Assembly (NCBI GenBank): GCA_037131735.1
Contig: JBAXQM010000005.1
Coordinates: 73,998 to 137,997 of the forward strand
DNA length: 64,000 nt
Direction of reading: 5' to 3'
Source of the DNA: CAIUPE01 sp037131735
GTDB lineage: Bacteria > Pseudomonadota > Alphaproteobacteria > Rhizobiales > Beijerinckiaceae
In this document: positions 1-8,742 of the stretch, in pieces
How the letters are laid out: each line of letters begins with the position of its first letter
Numbering within the stretch: the stretch's first letter is position 1
Notes under the pieces: model-generated
What the model saw: only the letters and a program-made list of their open reading frames with translations
The model's database searches: none
Told to the model about the DNA's origin: nothing
Made by a program: the position numbers and the translations under genes

Positions 1-1
1 A

Positions 2-232
2 GTTTGGCGCGATGAAGAATTTACCGCGCTGCTTGTCACACATGATGTGACCGAGGCGCTGACTCTCGCTGATCGCATCGTACTGATCGAGGATGGACGC
101 ATCGCGCTTGATATTGATGTGCCTTTCGCGCGGCCGCGTCGTCGCGGTGCCGTTCAATTCGGCGCGCTTGAAGAGCAACTTCTTTCAACTCTTTTGAAAA
201 CATCACCCCGCACTGAGGAGTATGTGATATGA
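2..232 (+). CDS. ABC transporter ATP-binding protein, C-terminal end (partial, SsuB/TauB/NrtD type)
   Basis: The reading frame is open from base 2 and enters the window already inside the nucleotide-binding domain; the 5' part lies outside. The visible part begins just before the H-loop (LLVTHDVTEAL) and continues with the typical LADRIVLIEDGRI strand, then a short basic tail (FARPRRRG) seen in ATPases of the nitrate/sulfonate/taurine import family. Walker A, Walker B and signature motifs are not in the window. The stop overlaps the start of the flavin reductase (ATGATGA), so the two are translationally coupled and probably form the end of a sulfonate- or aromatic-type import operon. The substrate is inferred from family resemblance and neighbours only. 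Confidence 0.85.
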   Translation, partial: VWRDEEFTALLVTHDVTEALTLADRIVLIEDGRIALDIDVPFARPRRRGAVQFGALEEQLLSTLLKTSPRTEEYVI

Positions 233-756
233 TGAACCCTTCCATTGATCCGTCAACTTTTCGTCAGGCCATGCGTCGTCTTGCCGGTGGCGTGAGTGTC
301 ATCACAGTCGGTTCGGGTGCAGATCGCACCGGTTTCACCGCGACGTCTGTTACATCTTTTTCGGCCGAACCGCCGCGCCTTCTTGTATGCGTTAATCGCG
401 AAGGCTCATCTTGGTCAACGCTTTCTGATTATCGCAGCTTCGGGGTCAATCTCTTAGGTGCCGAGCAACAGGATTTGGCGGATCGCTTTTCAGGCCGGAC
501 GGGTGAGAAGGGATCGGCGCGCTTCTTCGGCGCGCCGTGGAAAACCCTTGTCACCGGAACCCCCCTTCTCGAAGGCGCGCTCGCCGCGATTGATTGCACC
601 GTTGAAGAAGTGATCGAGCGGCAGTCTCACGCCATCGTTATCGGGCGCATTGAGGCTGTTGATCTCGGCCGCTGGTCCGATCCGCTTCTTTATTGGTCCG
701 GTGTCTATCGCACGATCCGCGATTTGGAGACGGTCCCCTTTTCCGCCGTTGGCTGA
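229..756 (+). CDS. Flavin reductase family protein (FMN-binding, short-chain)
   Basis: A 175-residue protein of the flavin-reductase-like split-barrel family, about the usual length. The N-terminal FRQAMRRLAGGVSVIT, the GFTATSVTSFSAEPPRLLVCV strand and SFGVNLL followed by LADRF are hallmarks of NAD(P)H:flavin reductases that feed FMNH2 to two-component monooxygenases. The start at 229 has a GAGGAG Shine-Dalgarno eight bases upstream. It overlaps the stop of the ABC ATPase. Next to an SsuB-like transporter, an SsuE-like role of supplying reduced flavin to a desulfonating or other monooxygenase is plausible, but no monooxygenase of the SsuD type is visible; the only flavoprotein nearby is the oxidoreductase at 2073-4040. 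Confidence 0.88.
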   Translation: MMNPSIDPSTFRQAMRRLAGGVSVITVGSGADRTGFTATSVTSFSAEPPRLLVCVNREGSSWSTLSDYRSFGVNLLGAEQQDLADRFSGRTGEKGSARFFGAPWKTLVTGTPLLEGALAAIDCTVEEVIERQSHAIVIGRIEAVDLGRWSDPLLYWSGVYRTIRDLETVPFSAVG

Positions 757-798
757 CCTGATACGCCTCTGCCTCAGACTGGGGCAGGGGAGAGTGCG

Positions 799-2058
799 GT
801 GTCTGCAGAGATCGGCGCGTGCGACGGTATAGAGACACGCTATTCCTGGATCAGGCTTGGCATCGCCATTGTGATTGGCACAATCGGCGGTGTGGGCATG
901 TGGTCTGTCGTTGTGGCCCTACCCGCCGTGCAAGTCGAGTTTGAGACTGGTCGCGGCAATGCGTCTTTGCCCTATACGCTTGTGATGTTGGGTATTGCGG
1001 CGGGGGGCATCTTTTTCGGCCGCATCAGCGATCAGCGTGGAATCGTTCCGCCGCTTTTAATCGGCGCAGTGGCGCTGGGCCTCGGCTATGTTGCGGCAGG
1101 TTTTTCTCCGAATATCTGGGTATTCATTGTCATTCACGGCGTGATGATTGGTGCGCTTGGAAGTGCTGCGTCTTTCGGCCCGCTGATGTCGAACACATCT
1201 TTGTTTTTTGATCGTCATCGCGGCTTGGCTGTCGCGCTGTGTGCATGCGGGAATTATATCGGCGGCGCGATTTGGCCGCGTGTCGTGCAATATGGTCTTG
1301 ATACGGTGGGGTGGCGCTACACCCATATGGGCATTGGTTTGATCTGCGTTGTCACATTGGTGCCCTTGTCCCTTTTGATGCGGCAGCGACCGCCCGCAGC
1401 ACCTGCACGTGCATCAACGGCAACCGGACGTCATGGTTCGGCAAGTCTCGGTCTTCATCCCGGTCTCTTGCAAGTCTTGCTCGGTGTCGCCGGCATCGGT
1501 TGTTGTGTCGCGATGTCAATGCCGCAAGTTCATCTTGTCGCCTATTGCGGTGATTTGGGTTATGGCGCCGCGCGCGGTGCCGAAATGCTTTCGATGATGT
1601 TGGGGCTTGGTGTGATCAGCCGCATTGCGGGTGGTATGGTTGCCGATCGTTTCGGAAGCATTTTCGCTTTAGCGCTCGGATCCTTGATGCAAGGTCTCGC
1701 GCTCACCTTCTTCCTCTTCTTTGATTCACTCACATCGCTTTATCTGATTGCCGCGATGTTCGGTCTGTTTCAGGGCGGCATTGTGCCAAGCTATGCGATG
1801 ATCGTCCGCGATTATTTTCCGTCTGCCGAAGCCGGACGGCGCGTCGGCGTTGTCTTGATGGCCACACTGGTGGGCATGGCCTTTGGCGGTTGGCTCTCTG
1901 GTGCGATTTTTGACCTGACCGGTTCTTACGCGATGGCGTTTTTGAATGGCGTTGTTTTCAACCTGATCAATCTTGCGATTGTGGTCTGGTTGTTGATGCG
2001 CAGCGGGGGCGTGTTCGCGGTCTATCACGCGCGCCGCGCCGCTGTCCGCGTGATGTGA
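799..2058 (+). CDS. MFS transporter (12 TM, oxalate/formate or monocarboxylate-like)
   Basis: A 419-residue integral membrane protein. Two halves of about six hydrophobic segments each are visible, with a major-facilitator loop 2-3 motif (GRISDQRG near residue 75) and the equivalent in the second half (RIAGGMVADRFGS). The general pattern resembles MFS carriers for small carboxylates. The start is a GTG at 799, preceded by GGGGAGAG about five bases upstream; no in-frame ATG lies before the first membrane segment. It follows the flavin reductase in the same direction after about 40 bases, so it may belong to the same transcript. The substrate cannot be read from sequence; export or import of an organic anion is a guess. 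Confidence 0.85.
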   Translation: MSAEIGACDGIETRYSWIRLGIAIVIGTIGGVGMWSVVVALPAVQVEFETGRGNASLPYTLVMLGIAAGGIFFGRISDQRGIVPPLLIGAVALGLGYVAAGFSPNIWVFIVIHGVMIGALGSAASFGPLMSNTSLFFDRHRGLAVALCACGNYIGGAIWPRVVQYGLDTVGWRYTHMGIGLICVVTLVPLSLLMRQRPPAAPARASTATGRHGSASLGLHPGLLQVLLGVAGIGCCVAMSMPQVHLVAYCGDLGYGAARGAEMLSMMLGLGVISRIAGGMVADRFGSIFALALGSLMQGLALTFFLFFDSLTSLYLIAAMFGLFQGGIVPSYAMIVRDYFPSAEAGRRVGVVLMATLVGMAFGGWLSGAIFDLTGSYAMAFLNGVVFNLINLAIVVWLLMRSGGVFAVYHARRAAVRVM

Positions 2059-2072
2059 GTTGATTAAACAAA

Positions 2073-4040
2073 ATGGCCTTCAAAACGCTTTTTTCGTCCT
2101 ATTCTATTGGCTCGTTGTCCGTACCTAACCGGATCGTATCCACGGGCCATGATACGGTGATGGCGCATCATGGCCATGTAACCGACCGCCTCATCGCTTA
2201 TCATGAAGCGCGTGCCAAAGGGGGCGCGGGGCTTATCATCGTGCAGGTTGCGGGCGTGCATGCGACGGCGCGTTATACGTCTCATATGCTGATGGCCGAT
2301 GATGATACCTGCATCGAAGGCTATCGCGCGCTCGCAACAAAAATTCATGCGCAGGGCACGAAAGTGTTCGGCCAATTGTTTCATCCCGGCCGCGAGATTA
2401 TGGAAACGGATGACGGCACTGCACCAGTGGCCTATGCGCCGTCCGCTGTCCCAAATTCACGCTTTGCCGTGATGCCCGTTGCGCTTGAACAGAAGATGAT
2501 CGACGAGATTGTCGAGGGTTATGCAGCGTCGGCTCTGCGTTTAAAACAAGCGGGGCTTGATGGCTGCGAGATTGTTGCAAGCCATGGCTATTTGCCGGCG
2601 CAGTTTCTTAATCCCGCGGTCAATCGCCGCGCGGATCACTATGGCGGCAGTCTCGAAAATCGTATGCGGTTTATAGACGAAATCGCTGTCGCGGTTCGTG
2701 CGCGGGTGGGGGAAGATTTTGTCATCGGGCTTCGCATTTCAGGCGAAGAACGCGATGTTGAAGCGATGGACAAGAACGAGGTTGTCGCGGTGTGCGAGAC
2801 CTTGGATCAAAAACACGCGTTTGATTATTATCATGTGATTGCTGGTACATCGGCTTCGCTCTCAGGCGCGATCCATATTGTGCCGCCGATGTATTATGAG
2901 ACGGGGTATGTCGCGCCATTCGCGGCGCGTGTGAAAGCGGTTGTGAAGGCGCCGGTGATGGTCACCGGACGCATCAACCAACCGCAAATCGCCGAGCAGA
3001 TTCTTGGCGAGGGGCGCGCCGATTTTTGCGGTATGACACGGGCCTTGATTGCGGACCCTGAGATGCCGAACAAAGCGCGCGCAAACAAGTTCGATGATAT
3101 TCGCGCTTGTATTGCGTGCAACCAAGCCTGTATCGGCCATTTTCACAAAGGCTATCCGATCTCCTGCATTCAATATCCGGAGACGGGACGCGAGACGACT
3201 CTCGCCGCGCGCAAAATACCTACACGGAATAAAAAGAACATTCTGATTGCAGGCGGTGGTCCGGCAGGCATGAAGGCTGCTTCTGTTTTGGCCGCACGCG
3301 GTCACCAAGTCACTCTGTGTGAAGCATCAGCTCAATTGGGCGGTCAGGCACTGCTCGCGCAAATGCTTCCGGGTCGTGCGGAGTTTGGCGGCATCATCAC
3401 CAATCTTTCGCGCGAGATGGACTTGGCGGGTGTTGATGTGCGGCGTTCAACGCCGGTTACGCGCGCGCTCGTTGAGCAGGAAAAACCGGATGACGTGATC
3501 ATCGCGACCGGCGCCACCGCGCGTCGCCCCGAATTTGAAGGCTCTGACAGCGCACATATTGTCACCGCATGGCAAGCCTTGAAAGGCGAAGCGAATATTG
3601 GTGGCCGCGTTGTGATAGCGGAATGGAAAGGCGATTGGATCGGCATGGGCTTGGCGGAGAAGCTTGCGCGCGAAGGGCGCAAAGTAACACTCGCAACAGA
3701 AATGCCGATGGCGGGGCAAGCTCTACCCTTTTATGTGCGTGATGAAATGGTCGCGCGGCTTCATCGTGCGGAAGTCGAGATTGTGCCCTATGCGCGGCTT
3801 TACGGAACGGATGCGGAAACGGTCTATTTCCATCATGCGAGTTCAAGCGAGCCCATCGTCATGGAGGGCATTGAAACGCTTATTCTCTCACAAGGTCACG
3901 AGAGTGCGCGCATGCTGCATGATGACTTGAAAGATATGGATATGCCGATCCATATCATCGGCGATGCGCTTGCTCCGCGCACAGCGGAAGAGGCGGTGCT
4001 CGACGGATTGAAACTCGCTGTGAGCGATCAATTTTCGTGA
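2073..4040 (+). CDS. NADH:flavin oxidoreductase / 2,4-dienoyl-CoA reductase-like Fe-S flavoprotein
   Basis: A 655-residue protein of the FadH/trimethylamine-dehydrogenase superfamily. Residues about 1-340 form an FMN-binding TIM barrel of old-yellow-enzyme type (GQLFHPGRE, CEIVASHGYLPAQFLNP, NRRADHYGGSLENR). Then follows a 4Fe-4S motif CxxCxxxC-x11-C at C346, C349, C353 and C365. Residues about 385-655 form the FAD/NAD-binding half with a dinucleotide motif (ILIAGGGPAGMKAA). Members reduce dienoyl-CoA or oxidatively N-demethylate betaines and methylamines; the substrate here is unknown. It lies 14 bases after the MFS gene, same strand, and faces the molybdoenzyme operon with only two bases between stops. 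Confidence 0.88.
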   Translation: MAFKTLFSSYSIGSLSVPNRIVSTGHDTVMAHHGHVTDRLIAYHEARAKGGAGLIIVQVAGVHATARYTSHMLMADDDTCIEGYRALATKIHAQGTKVFGQLFHPGREIMETDDGTAPVAYAPSAVPNSRFAVMPVALEQKMIDEIVEGYAASALRLKQAGLDGCEIVASHGYLPAQFLNPAVNRRADHYGGSLENRMRFIDEIAVAVRARVGEDFVIGLRISGEERDVEAMDKNEVVAVCETLDQKHAFDYYHVIAGTSASLSGAIHIVPPMYYETGYVAPFAARVKAVVKAPVMVTGRINQPQIAEQILGEGRADFCGMTRALIADPEMPNKARANKFDDIRACIACNQACIGHFHKGYPISCIQYPETGRETTLAARKIPTRNKKNILIAGGGPAGMKAASVLAARGHQVTLCEASAQLGGQALLAQMLPGRAEFGGIITNLSREMDLAGVDVRRSTPVTRALVEQEKPDDVIIATGATARRPEFEGSDSAHIVTAWQALKGEANIGGRVVIAEWKGDWIGMGLAEKLAREGRKVTLATEMPMAGQALPFYVRDEMVARLHRAEVEIVPYARLYGTDAETVYFHHASSSEPIVMEGIETLILSQGHESARMLHDDLKDMDMPIHIIGDALAPRTAEEAVLDGLKLAVSDQFS

Positions 4041-4042
4041 GT

Positions 4043-4966
4043 TTAAGCGCGCGGATTGCCGTAAAACAACGTGACCACGTGCTCACCTTCCGCGAAGAAG
4101 AGCCAGCGTTCTGCCCATGCCGCGAGCAGAGAGGTGAGCGCAACGAGCGGCGCGAAGATAGGCATAGCATCCGCGCCGAGAGCAGCCAAAGCCGCGATGA
4201 TCAAAAGCGCCAGAACAATGCGTCGGAGTTTTTCAGCGTGACGCCGCGCAACGACAAACCCCATTTCACGCTGCACAAAATTTTTGGTCGTATGCGGCGT
4301 TTCCCATTGGCGCACACCATCACCCAAGCCGGTTGCGGCGGCCATGGTGCGATCACGCGGCGCGCGATCAATGCCGCGCCAATAGATCGCCTTCATCAGA
4401 GCTGCGAGCAGCAGGGCGATCATCGCGAAGGGACTTAGGACGCCCACGCGATAATCAAAGAGCGCGAGTAAGGCGAGAGCAAGCGATGCGCCCGTTGCCA
4501 GTGCAAAAATCAAATAGACAGGGACGGTGAGTGGTTGGTTCCACGCACGAATGGTTGTGAGAGTGGCGTAGATTTTACCTGTGGTGAACACTGTGATCAT
4601 CGCCATCAAGGCCGTGATCAAACCGAGCGGGGCAATTGCTTGGGGCATGTCATAGAGGCCCGACACCACGAGTCCAAAAAGCAGAGCGGGGGGATAAGTC
4701 AGAATGGCCGCAACGCCTTCGCGTGAAAGCCACGAGGTGCGCCATTGCGATAAAGCACGCCATGCGCGTTCGGGATGACCAAGATGAAACGTGGATGAGA
4801 GAAGCCCCGCCGTGATGAGGACGAGAGCAATCACAATCGCAACAAAAGCAAAGAGCATTGGCAAGGGACTGCCAGTCAACGCACCGATCAAGCCGAGGAG
4901 TGCAAGCAATCCATAGCCTGCGCCGGATGCCGTTGTAAAAAAGATAACCGAATAGGCGGGATTCAT
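4043..4966 (-). CDS. soeC: Membrane anchor subunit of a DMSO-reductase-family complex (DmsC/NrfD superfamily, SoeC-like)
   Basis: A 307-residue, very hydrophobic protein with about eight predicted membrane segments, matching DmsC-type quinol-interacting anchors. The N-terminus (MNPAYSVIFFTTASGAGYG), an HLGHPERAW motif near residue 68 and the SxWLSREGV loop are typical of the family and close to what I recall of SoeC anchors of sulfite dehydrogenases. It is the last gene of a three-gene operon: its start sits directly against the stop of the Fe-S subunit. The role is to pass electrons from the cytoplasmic catalytic dimer to the quinone pool. The gene symbol is by resemblance; a generic DmsC is the alternative. 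Confidence 0.75.
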   Translation of the reverse strand: MNPAYSVIFFTTASGAGYGLLALLGLIGALTGSPLPMLFAFVAIVIALVLITAGLLSSTFHLGHPERAWRALSQWRTSWLSREGVAAILTYPPALLFGLVVSGLYDMPQAIAPLGLITALMAMITVFTTGKIYATLTTIRAWNQPLTVPVYLIFALATGASLALALLALFDYRVGVLSPFAMIALLLAALMKAIYWRGIDRAPRDRTMAAATGLGDGVRQWETPHTTKNFVQREMGFVVARRHAEKLRRIVLALLIIAALAALGADAMPIFAPLVALTSLLAAWAERWLFFAEGEHVVTLFYGNPRA

Positions 4967-5725
4967 TTAACGCGCCCCCGCCTGACCGGAGAGCAATGAC
5001 TCAGCAAGCGCAAAAAGACGGTCCATCAAACTCCCATCGCTCTTCGGCAAGGCTTCGCGTCCTTCTTCCGGTTGATCACGACGCTTGCGGGGCGGAAGAT
5101 ATTTATTGGTGGGCTTGTAACCCATTTCCGGTAAGAGATCGAAACCGCCGCGTTCTTTCACAAGAAGCGAGACAGCGGAATTCGGATCACCCAAATCACC
5201 ATAATGGCGCGCGCTTGTTGGGCATGCGCGCACGCAGGCAGGGACGCGATCTTCTTCAACCAAATTTTCATTATAGATGCGATCAACACACAAAGTGCAT
5301 TTGCGCATCACGCCTTCTTTCACATCATATTCACGCGCACCATAGGGACAGGCCCATGAACAAAGTTTGCAGCCGATACAGGTATCGGGATTAACCAAAA
5401 CGATACCGTCTTCGCTGCGCTTGTATGAGGCACCCGTCGGGCAAACCGTGACGCAAGCCGGTGTTTCACAATGCAGACAGGAGCGCGGGAAATGCACGAT
5501 GCGGCTGTCGTCACGCGTTTTATCCAGCACTTCATATCCATGAATACGATTAAGCCATGGCCCATGCGGATCTTTGCCGCGTGGATCTTCATCTTCGAGC
5601 GGCGCAGAATAGCCTTGCGCATTCCATTCCTTGCACGACGTCGCGCAAGCCTGACAGCCGACACATGTGTCGAGATCGATCACAAGGCCGAGCTTCTTTT
5701 CGGTTGTTGCAGGAAGCATGGTCAT
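4967..5725 (-). CDS. soeB: 4Fe-4S ferredoxin-type electron transfer subunit (DmsB/SoeB-like)
   Basis: A 252-residue protein with four cysteine clusters: CVGCQACATSC near the N-terminus, CLHCETPACVTVC, CIGCKLCSWACPYG, and CTLC with a later CVRACP. That is sixteen cysteines, enough for four 4Fe-4S clusters as in DmsB-type subunits. It has no signal peptide. The early insert EWNAQGYSAPLEDEDP fits the sulfite dehydrogenase SoeB type better than classic DmsB. It overlaps the catalytic subunit by four bases (ATGA) and touches the anchor gene, so the three are translated together in fixed ratio. It carries electrons from the molybdenum subunit to the membrane anchor. Confidence 0.85.
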   Translation of the reverse strand: MTMLPATTEKKLGLVIDLDTCVGCQACATSCKEWNAQGYSAPLEDEDPRGKDPHGPWLNRIHGYEVLDKTRDDSRIVHFPRSCLHCETPACVTVCPTGASYKRSEDGIVLVNPDTCIGCKLCSWACPYGAREYDVKEGVMRKCTLCVDRIYNENLVEEDRVPACVRACPTSARHYGDLGDPNSAVSLLVKERGGFDLLPEMGYKPTNKYLPPRKRRDQPEEGREALPKSDGSLMDRLFALAESLLSGQAGAR

Positions 5726-8535
5726 CGTGCGGCTCGTAAAGGTTTGAGATCAGGAAATTGCGGCGCGCTCATACCGTTCGCATCGGTCGCTTTTTCAAGA
5801 CGCACGCGCAGATCATACCAAGCCGCTTGTCCTGTCACTGGATCGCTGTTGGAGAAGCGATAGCCGCCTTCGCGCTCGGGCAAAAGCTCGGAGATCAGAT
5901 GATTGAGTAGAAAGCCCTGCTTGGACTCGGGCGCGCCTTTTTCAAGACCCCAAGTGCCGGAGCGTTTGCCAATCGCATTCCATGTCCAAACGGTGTCGGG
6001 ATTAACGCCATTCATGAGTTTTGCTTGCGCACGGATTTGACCATGATGCGAGGTGAGCGTCACCCAATCACCATCCTTAATGCCGAGTGAAGTGGCCTTT
6101 TGATGCGCTATGTAAAGCCAGTTGCGGCCGAGAATTTGACGCAACCACTGATTTTGCGAGCCCCATGCGTGATACATCGCCATAGGTCGTTGCGTGACTG
6201 CATGCATTGGAAATTCATCTTCATTGATCATCTCGCCCTCAAAAGGCGGATACCAATGCGGCACCGGATCGAAGGCTTCAATCAAACGCTTGCGATGACT
6301 TTCAGGCGGTTGAATCGGGCCATGACCTTCAGCTGCCAATTTGAATTTCTGCAAGGGTTCGCAATAGAGCTGATGAATGACCGCGCTTGGCGCGCCAATC
6401 AGACCGAAGCCGGTCGCCCATTCGAGATAGTTCTTGTTTACATGCTTGAAATATTTTTGATCGGGAGCGAGTTCGTGAAAGAAATGACAGCCGTTTTCGA
6501 TATAGCGCTTGAGCTGTTCAGGATTCGGCGCGCCCTTGCCCGAGAGTGTACCATCGACACCGCGATAACCGGCAAGTGGGCCGATACCCGGCGTGCGTTC
6601 GTGATTGACAATGTAGTCCTGATAACCGCCCGGATAACGCGGCTTGCAGTCCGCTGTTGTCATGCCCGGCAAATGAAGACGCGCGCCGAGATCGAGCAAT
6701 ACGGTTTGAAACGGACGCACATCCCGATCAGGTTCGACAACGGGTTGGCGAATTGAATCTGCGGGACCATCGGCTTCCGAAATCGGACGATCAAGCAGCG
6801 AGATGCAATCCCATCTTTCGAGATAAGTTGTATCGGGTAAAATGAGATCGGCGTAATGCACCATCTCGGACGCATAGGCGTCCGAATAGATGATTTTAGG
6901 AATGACATAGTCACCCGTCGTCTCATCTTTCATGGTCAGATATTTCATCGTATCCGGCACATTCATTGCCGAATTCCAACTCATATTCGCCATATACATA
7001 AATAGTACATCAATGCCGTAAGGATCGCGCTTGGCGGCATTGGTAATGACCATATGCATCATGCCATGCGCAGCAATTGGCGCATCCCATGAATAGGCTT
7101 TGTCGATGCGTTGCGGTCTGCCTTCCGCATCAATCAATAAATCATCGGGCGATGTGACAAAGCCGAGTGGTGGGCCGGGTAATGGCTCATTCGGAAACAC
7201 TTGCCCCGGTTTACCTGTTGGCTTGATAGCGGGTGGAATCGGGCGCGGATAGGGCGCCTTGTAGCGGAAGCCGCCCGGCGCATCGATGGTGCCTAAGAGA
7301 ATTTGCAGAAGATGAATCGCGCGACAGGTTTGAAACCCGTTTGCATGTGCAGAGATACCGCGCATCGCATGCATCGCGACAGGACGGCCGATCATCTTCT
7401 TGTGGGTGCGACCGTAATGATCAGTCCAGGGCACATCGAGTTCGACTTTTTCGCGGAATGCGTGATGCGCGAGTTCGGCAGCAATGCGCTTGATGGTTTT
7501 CGCAGGCACACCGCAACGTGCTTCAACCGCTTCGGGTGACCATGATTGATCAAGATAGCGTTCAGCGATGAGATGAAGCGAGGTCGCAGCTTTTGTCCCA
7601 TCAGGAAGACTATAGCGCCCCATGAGGCTGCGGCCTTCAATCACATCCGCGCTTGAGGCGGGTGCGTTTTTGCTGCCATTCCACACGAGTGGTTGGCCAT
7701 CATCACCGCGTAAAAATAAACCATGATCGGCAGCGCCCGGATTGTCGCGCACGAGCCATGCTGAATTGGTGAAATCGCGTAAGGACGGCGCATCGATTTC
7801 ACCAGCGGCGAGCAACTCATGAATCAGCGCGCCGACAAATAAGCCATCGGTGCCCGGGCGAATGCCAACCCATTCATCGGCAATGGCCGAGTACCCTGTT
7901 TTGATCGGATTGATCGAGACAAATTTCGCACCGCGCTTTTTGAGTTTGCCGATGCCGGCTTTGATCGGGTTCGAGCCATGATCTTCGGCGACACCGAAGA
8001 GCATGAAATATTTCGCATGCTCCCAGTCAGGTTCGCCAAATTCCCAAAACGCACCGCCGAATGTGTAAAGACCAGCAGCCGCCATATTGACGGAGCAGAA
8101 GCCGCCATGCGCGGCGTAATTTGGTGTGCCGAATTGCGTGGCCCACCAACCGGTCAAGCCTTGGCTTTGATCGCGGCCTGTAAAGAATGCGAGTTTTTTC
8201 GGATCCGTCTTGCGCACATCGCCGAGCCATTGTGTGGCGAGTGAAAGCGCCTCGTCCCATTCGATTTCTTTGAATTCACCTGCACCACGTTCACCCACAC
8301 GCAAGAGCGGCTTTGAAAGACGTGAGGGCGATGTGTGTTGTTTGATACCGGCAGCGCCCTTGCCACAGATCACACCTTTATTCACCGGATGATCGCGATT
8401 GCCTTCGATATAGGTGATAGATCCGTCTTTGAGATAGACTTTGATCCCGCAGCGGCAGGCGCACATGTAACAGGTGGTCGTTTTCGTCTCGTCCCATGTT
8501 TTAGGCGAGCGAGCGAGCGCCGGTTCAGTCGCCAT
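5722..8535 (-). CDS. soeA: Molybdopterin oxidoreductase catalytic subunit, probable sulfite dehydrogenase SoeA
   Basis: A 937-residue molybdo-bis(guanine dinucleotide) enzyme. The N-terminal 4Fe-4S motif is C22-x2-C25-x3-C29-x27-C57. The molybdopterin domain follows (WDEALSLATQWL; FTGRDQSQGLTGWWATQF), with HGGFCSVNMAAAG around residue 147, where a Cys (or the adjacent Ser) is the candidate Mo ligand. The C-terminal molydopterin-binding domain begins near residue 790. There is no twin-arginine signal peptide, so the enzyme is expected in the cytoplasm, as for SoeA of Allochromatium and roseobacters and unlike DmsA or PsrA. The operon order A-B-C is also that of soeABC. Sulfite oxidation to sulfate is the favoured function; a cytoplasmic polysulfide or other reductase cannot be excluded. 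Confidence 0.75.
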   Translation of the reverse strand: MATEPALARSPKTWDETKTTTCYMCACRCGIKVYLKDGSITYIEGNRDHPVNKGVICGKGAAGIKQHTSPSRLSKPLLRVGERGAGEFKEIEWDEALSLATQWLGDVRKTDPKKLAFFTGRDQSQGLTGWWATQFGTPNYAAHGGFCSVNMAAAGLYTFGGAFWEFGEPDWEHAKYFMLFGVAEDHGSNPIKAGIGKLKKRGAKFVSINPIKTGYSAIADEWVGIRPGTDGLFVGALIHELLAAGEIDAPSLRDFTNSAWLVRDNPGAADHGLFLRGDDGQPLVWNGSKNAPASSADVIEGRSLMGRYSLPDGTKAATSLHLIAERYLDQSWSPEAVEARCGVPAKTIKRIAAELAHHAFREKVELDVPWTDHYGRTHKKMIGRPVAMHAMRGISAHANGFQTCRAIHLLQILLGTIDAPGGFRYKAPYPRPIPPAIKPTGKPGQVFPNEPLPGPPLGFVTSPDDLLIDAEGRPQRIDKAYSWDAPIAAHGMMHMVITNAAKRDPYGIDVLFMYMANMSWNSAMNVPDTMKYLTMKDETTGDYVIPKIIYSDAYASEMVHYADLILPDTTYLERWDCISLLDRPISEADGPADSIRQPVVEPDRDVRPFQTVLLDLGARLHLPGMTTADCKPRYPGGYQDYIVNHERTPGIGPLAGYRGVDGTLSGKGAPNPEQLKRYIENGCHFFHELAPDQKYFKHVNKNYLEWATGFGLIGAPSAVIHQLYCEPLQKFKLAAEGHGPIQPPESHRKRLIEAFDPVPHWYPPFEGEMINEDEFPMHAVTQRPMAMYHAWGSQNQWLRQILGRNWLYIAHQKATSLGIKDGDWVTLTSHHGQIRAQAKLMNGVNPDTVWTWNAIGKRSGTWGLEKGAPESKQGFLLNHLISELLPEREGGYRFSNSDPVTGQAAWYDLRVRLEKATDANGMSAPQFPDLKPLRAAR

Positions 8536-8742
8536 GGTCGAGCATCCCCCGTAGCGAGGTCGAATCCCCGCTTTCCTTCAACGCTTTATCGCATGCCGCC
8601 CGTTCCCTCGCATGGTGCCAAAAAGCGTGCCCCCTTGGGACAGATGGGGCCAGTGATGGGAAAGGGCGAGGGGCAAACCGGACTTTCCTCTCGTGCGTAG
8701 TCTCTTCAGACCTTCAAATTCTGTAGAGTGAGGACCACCATC

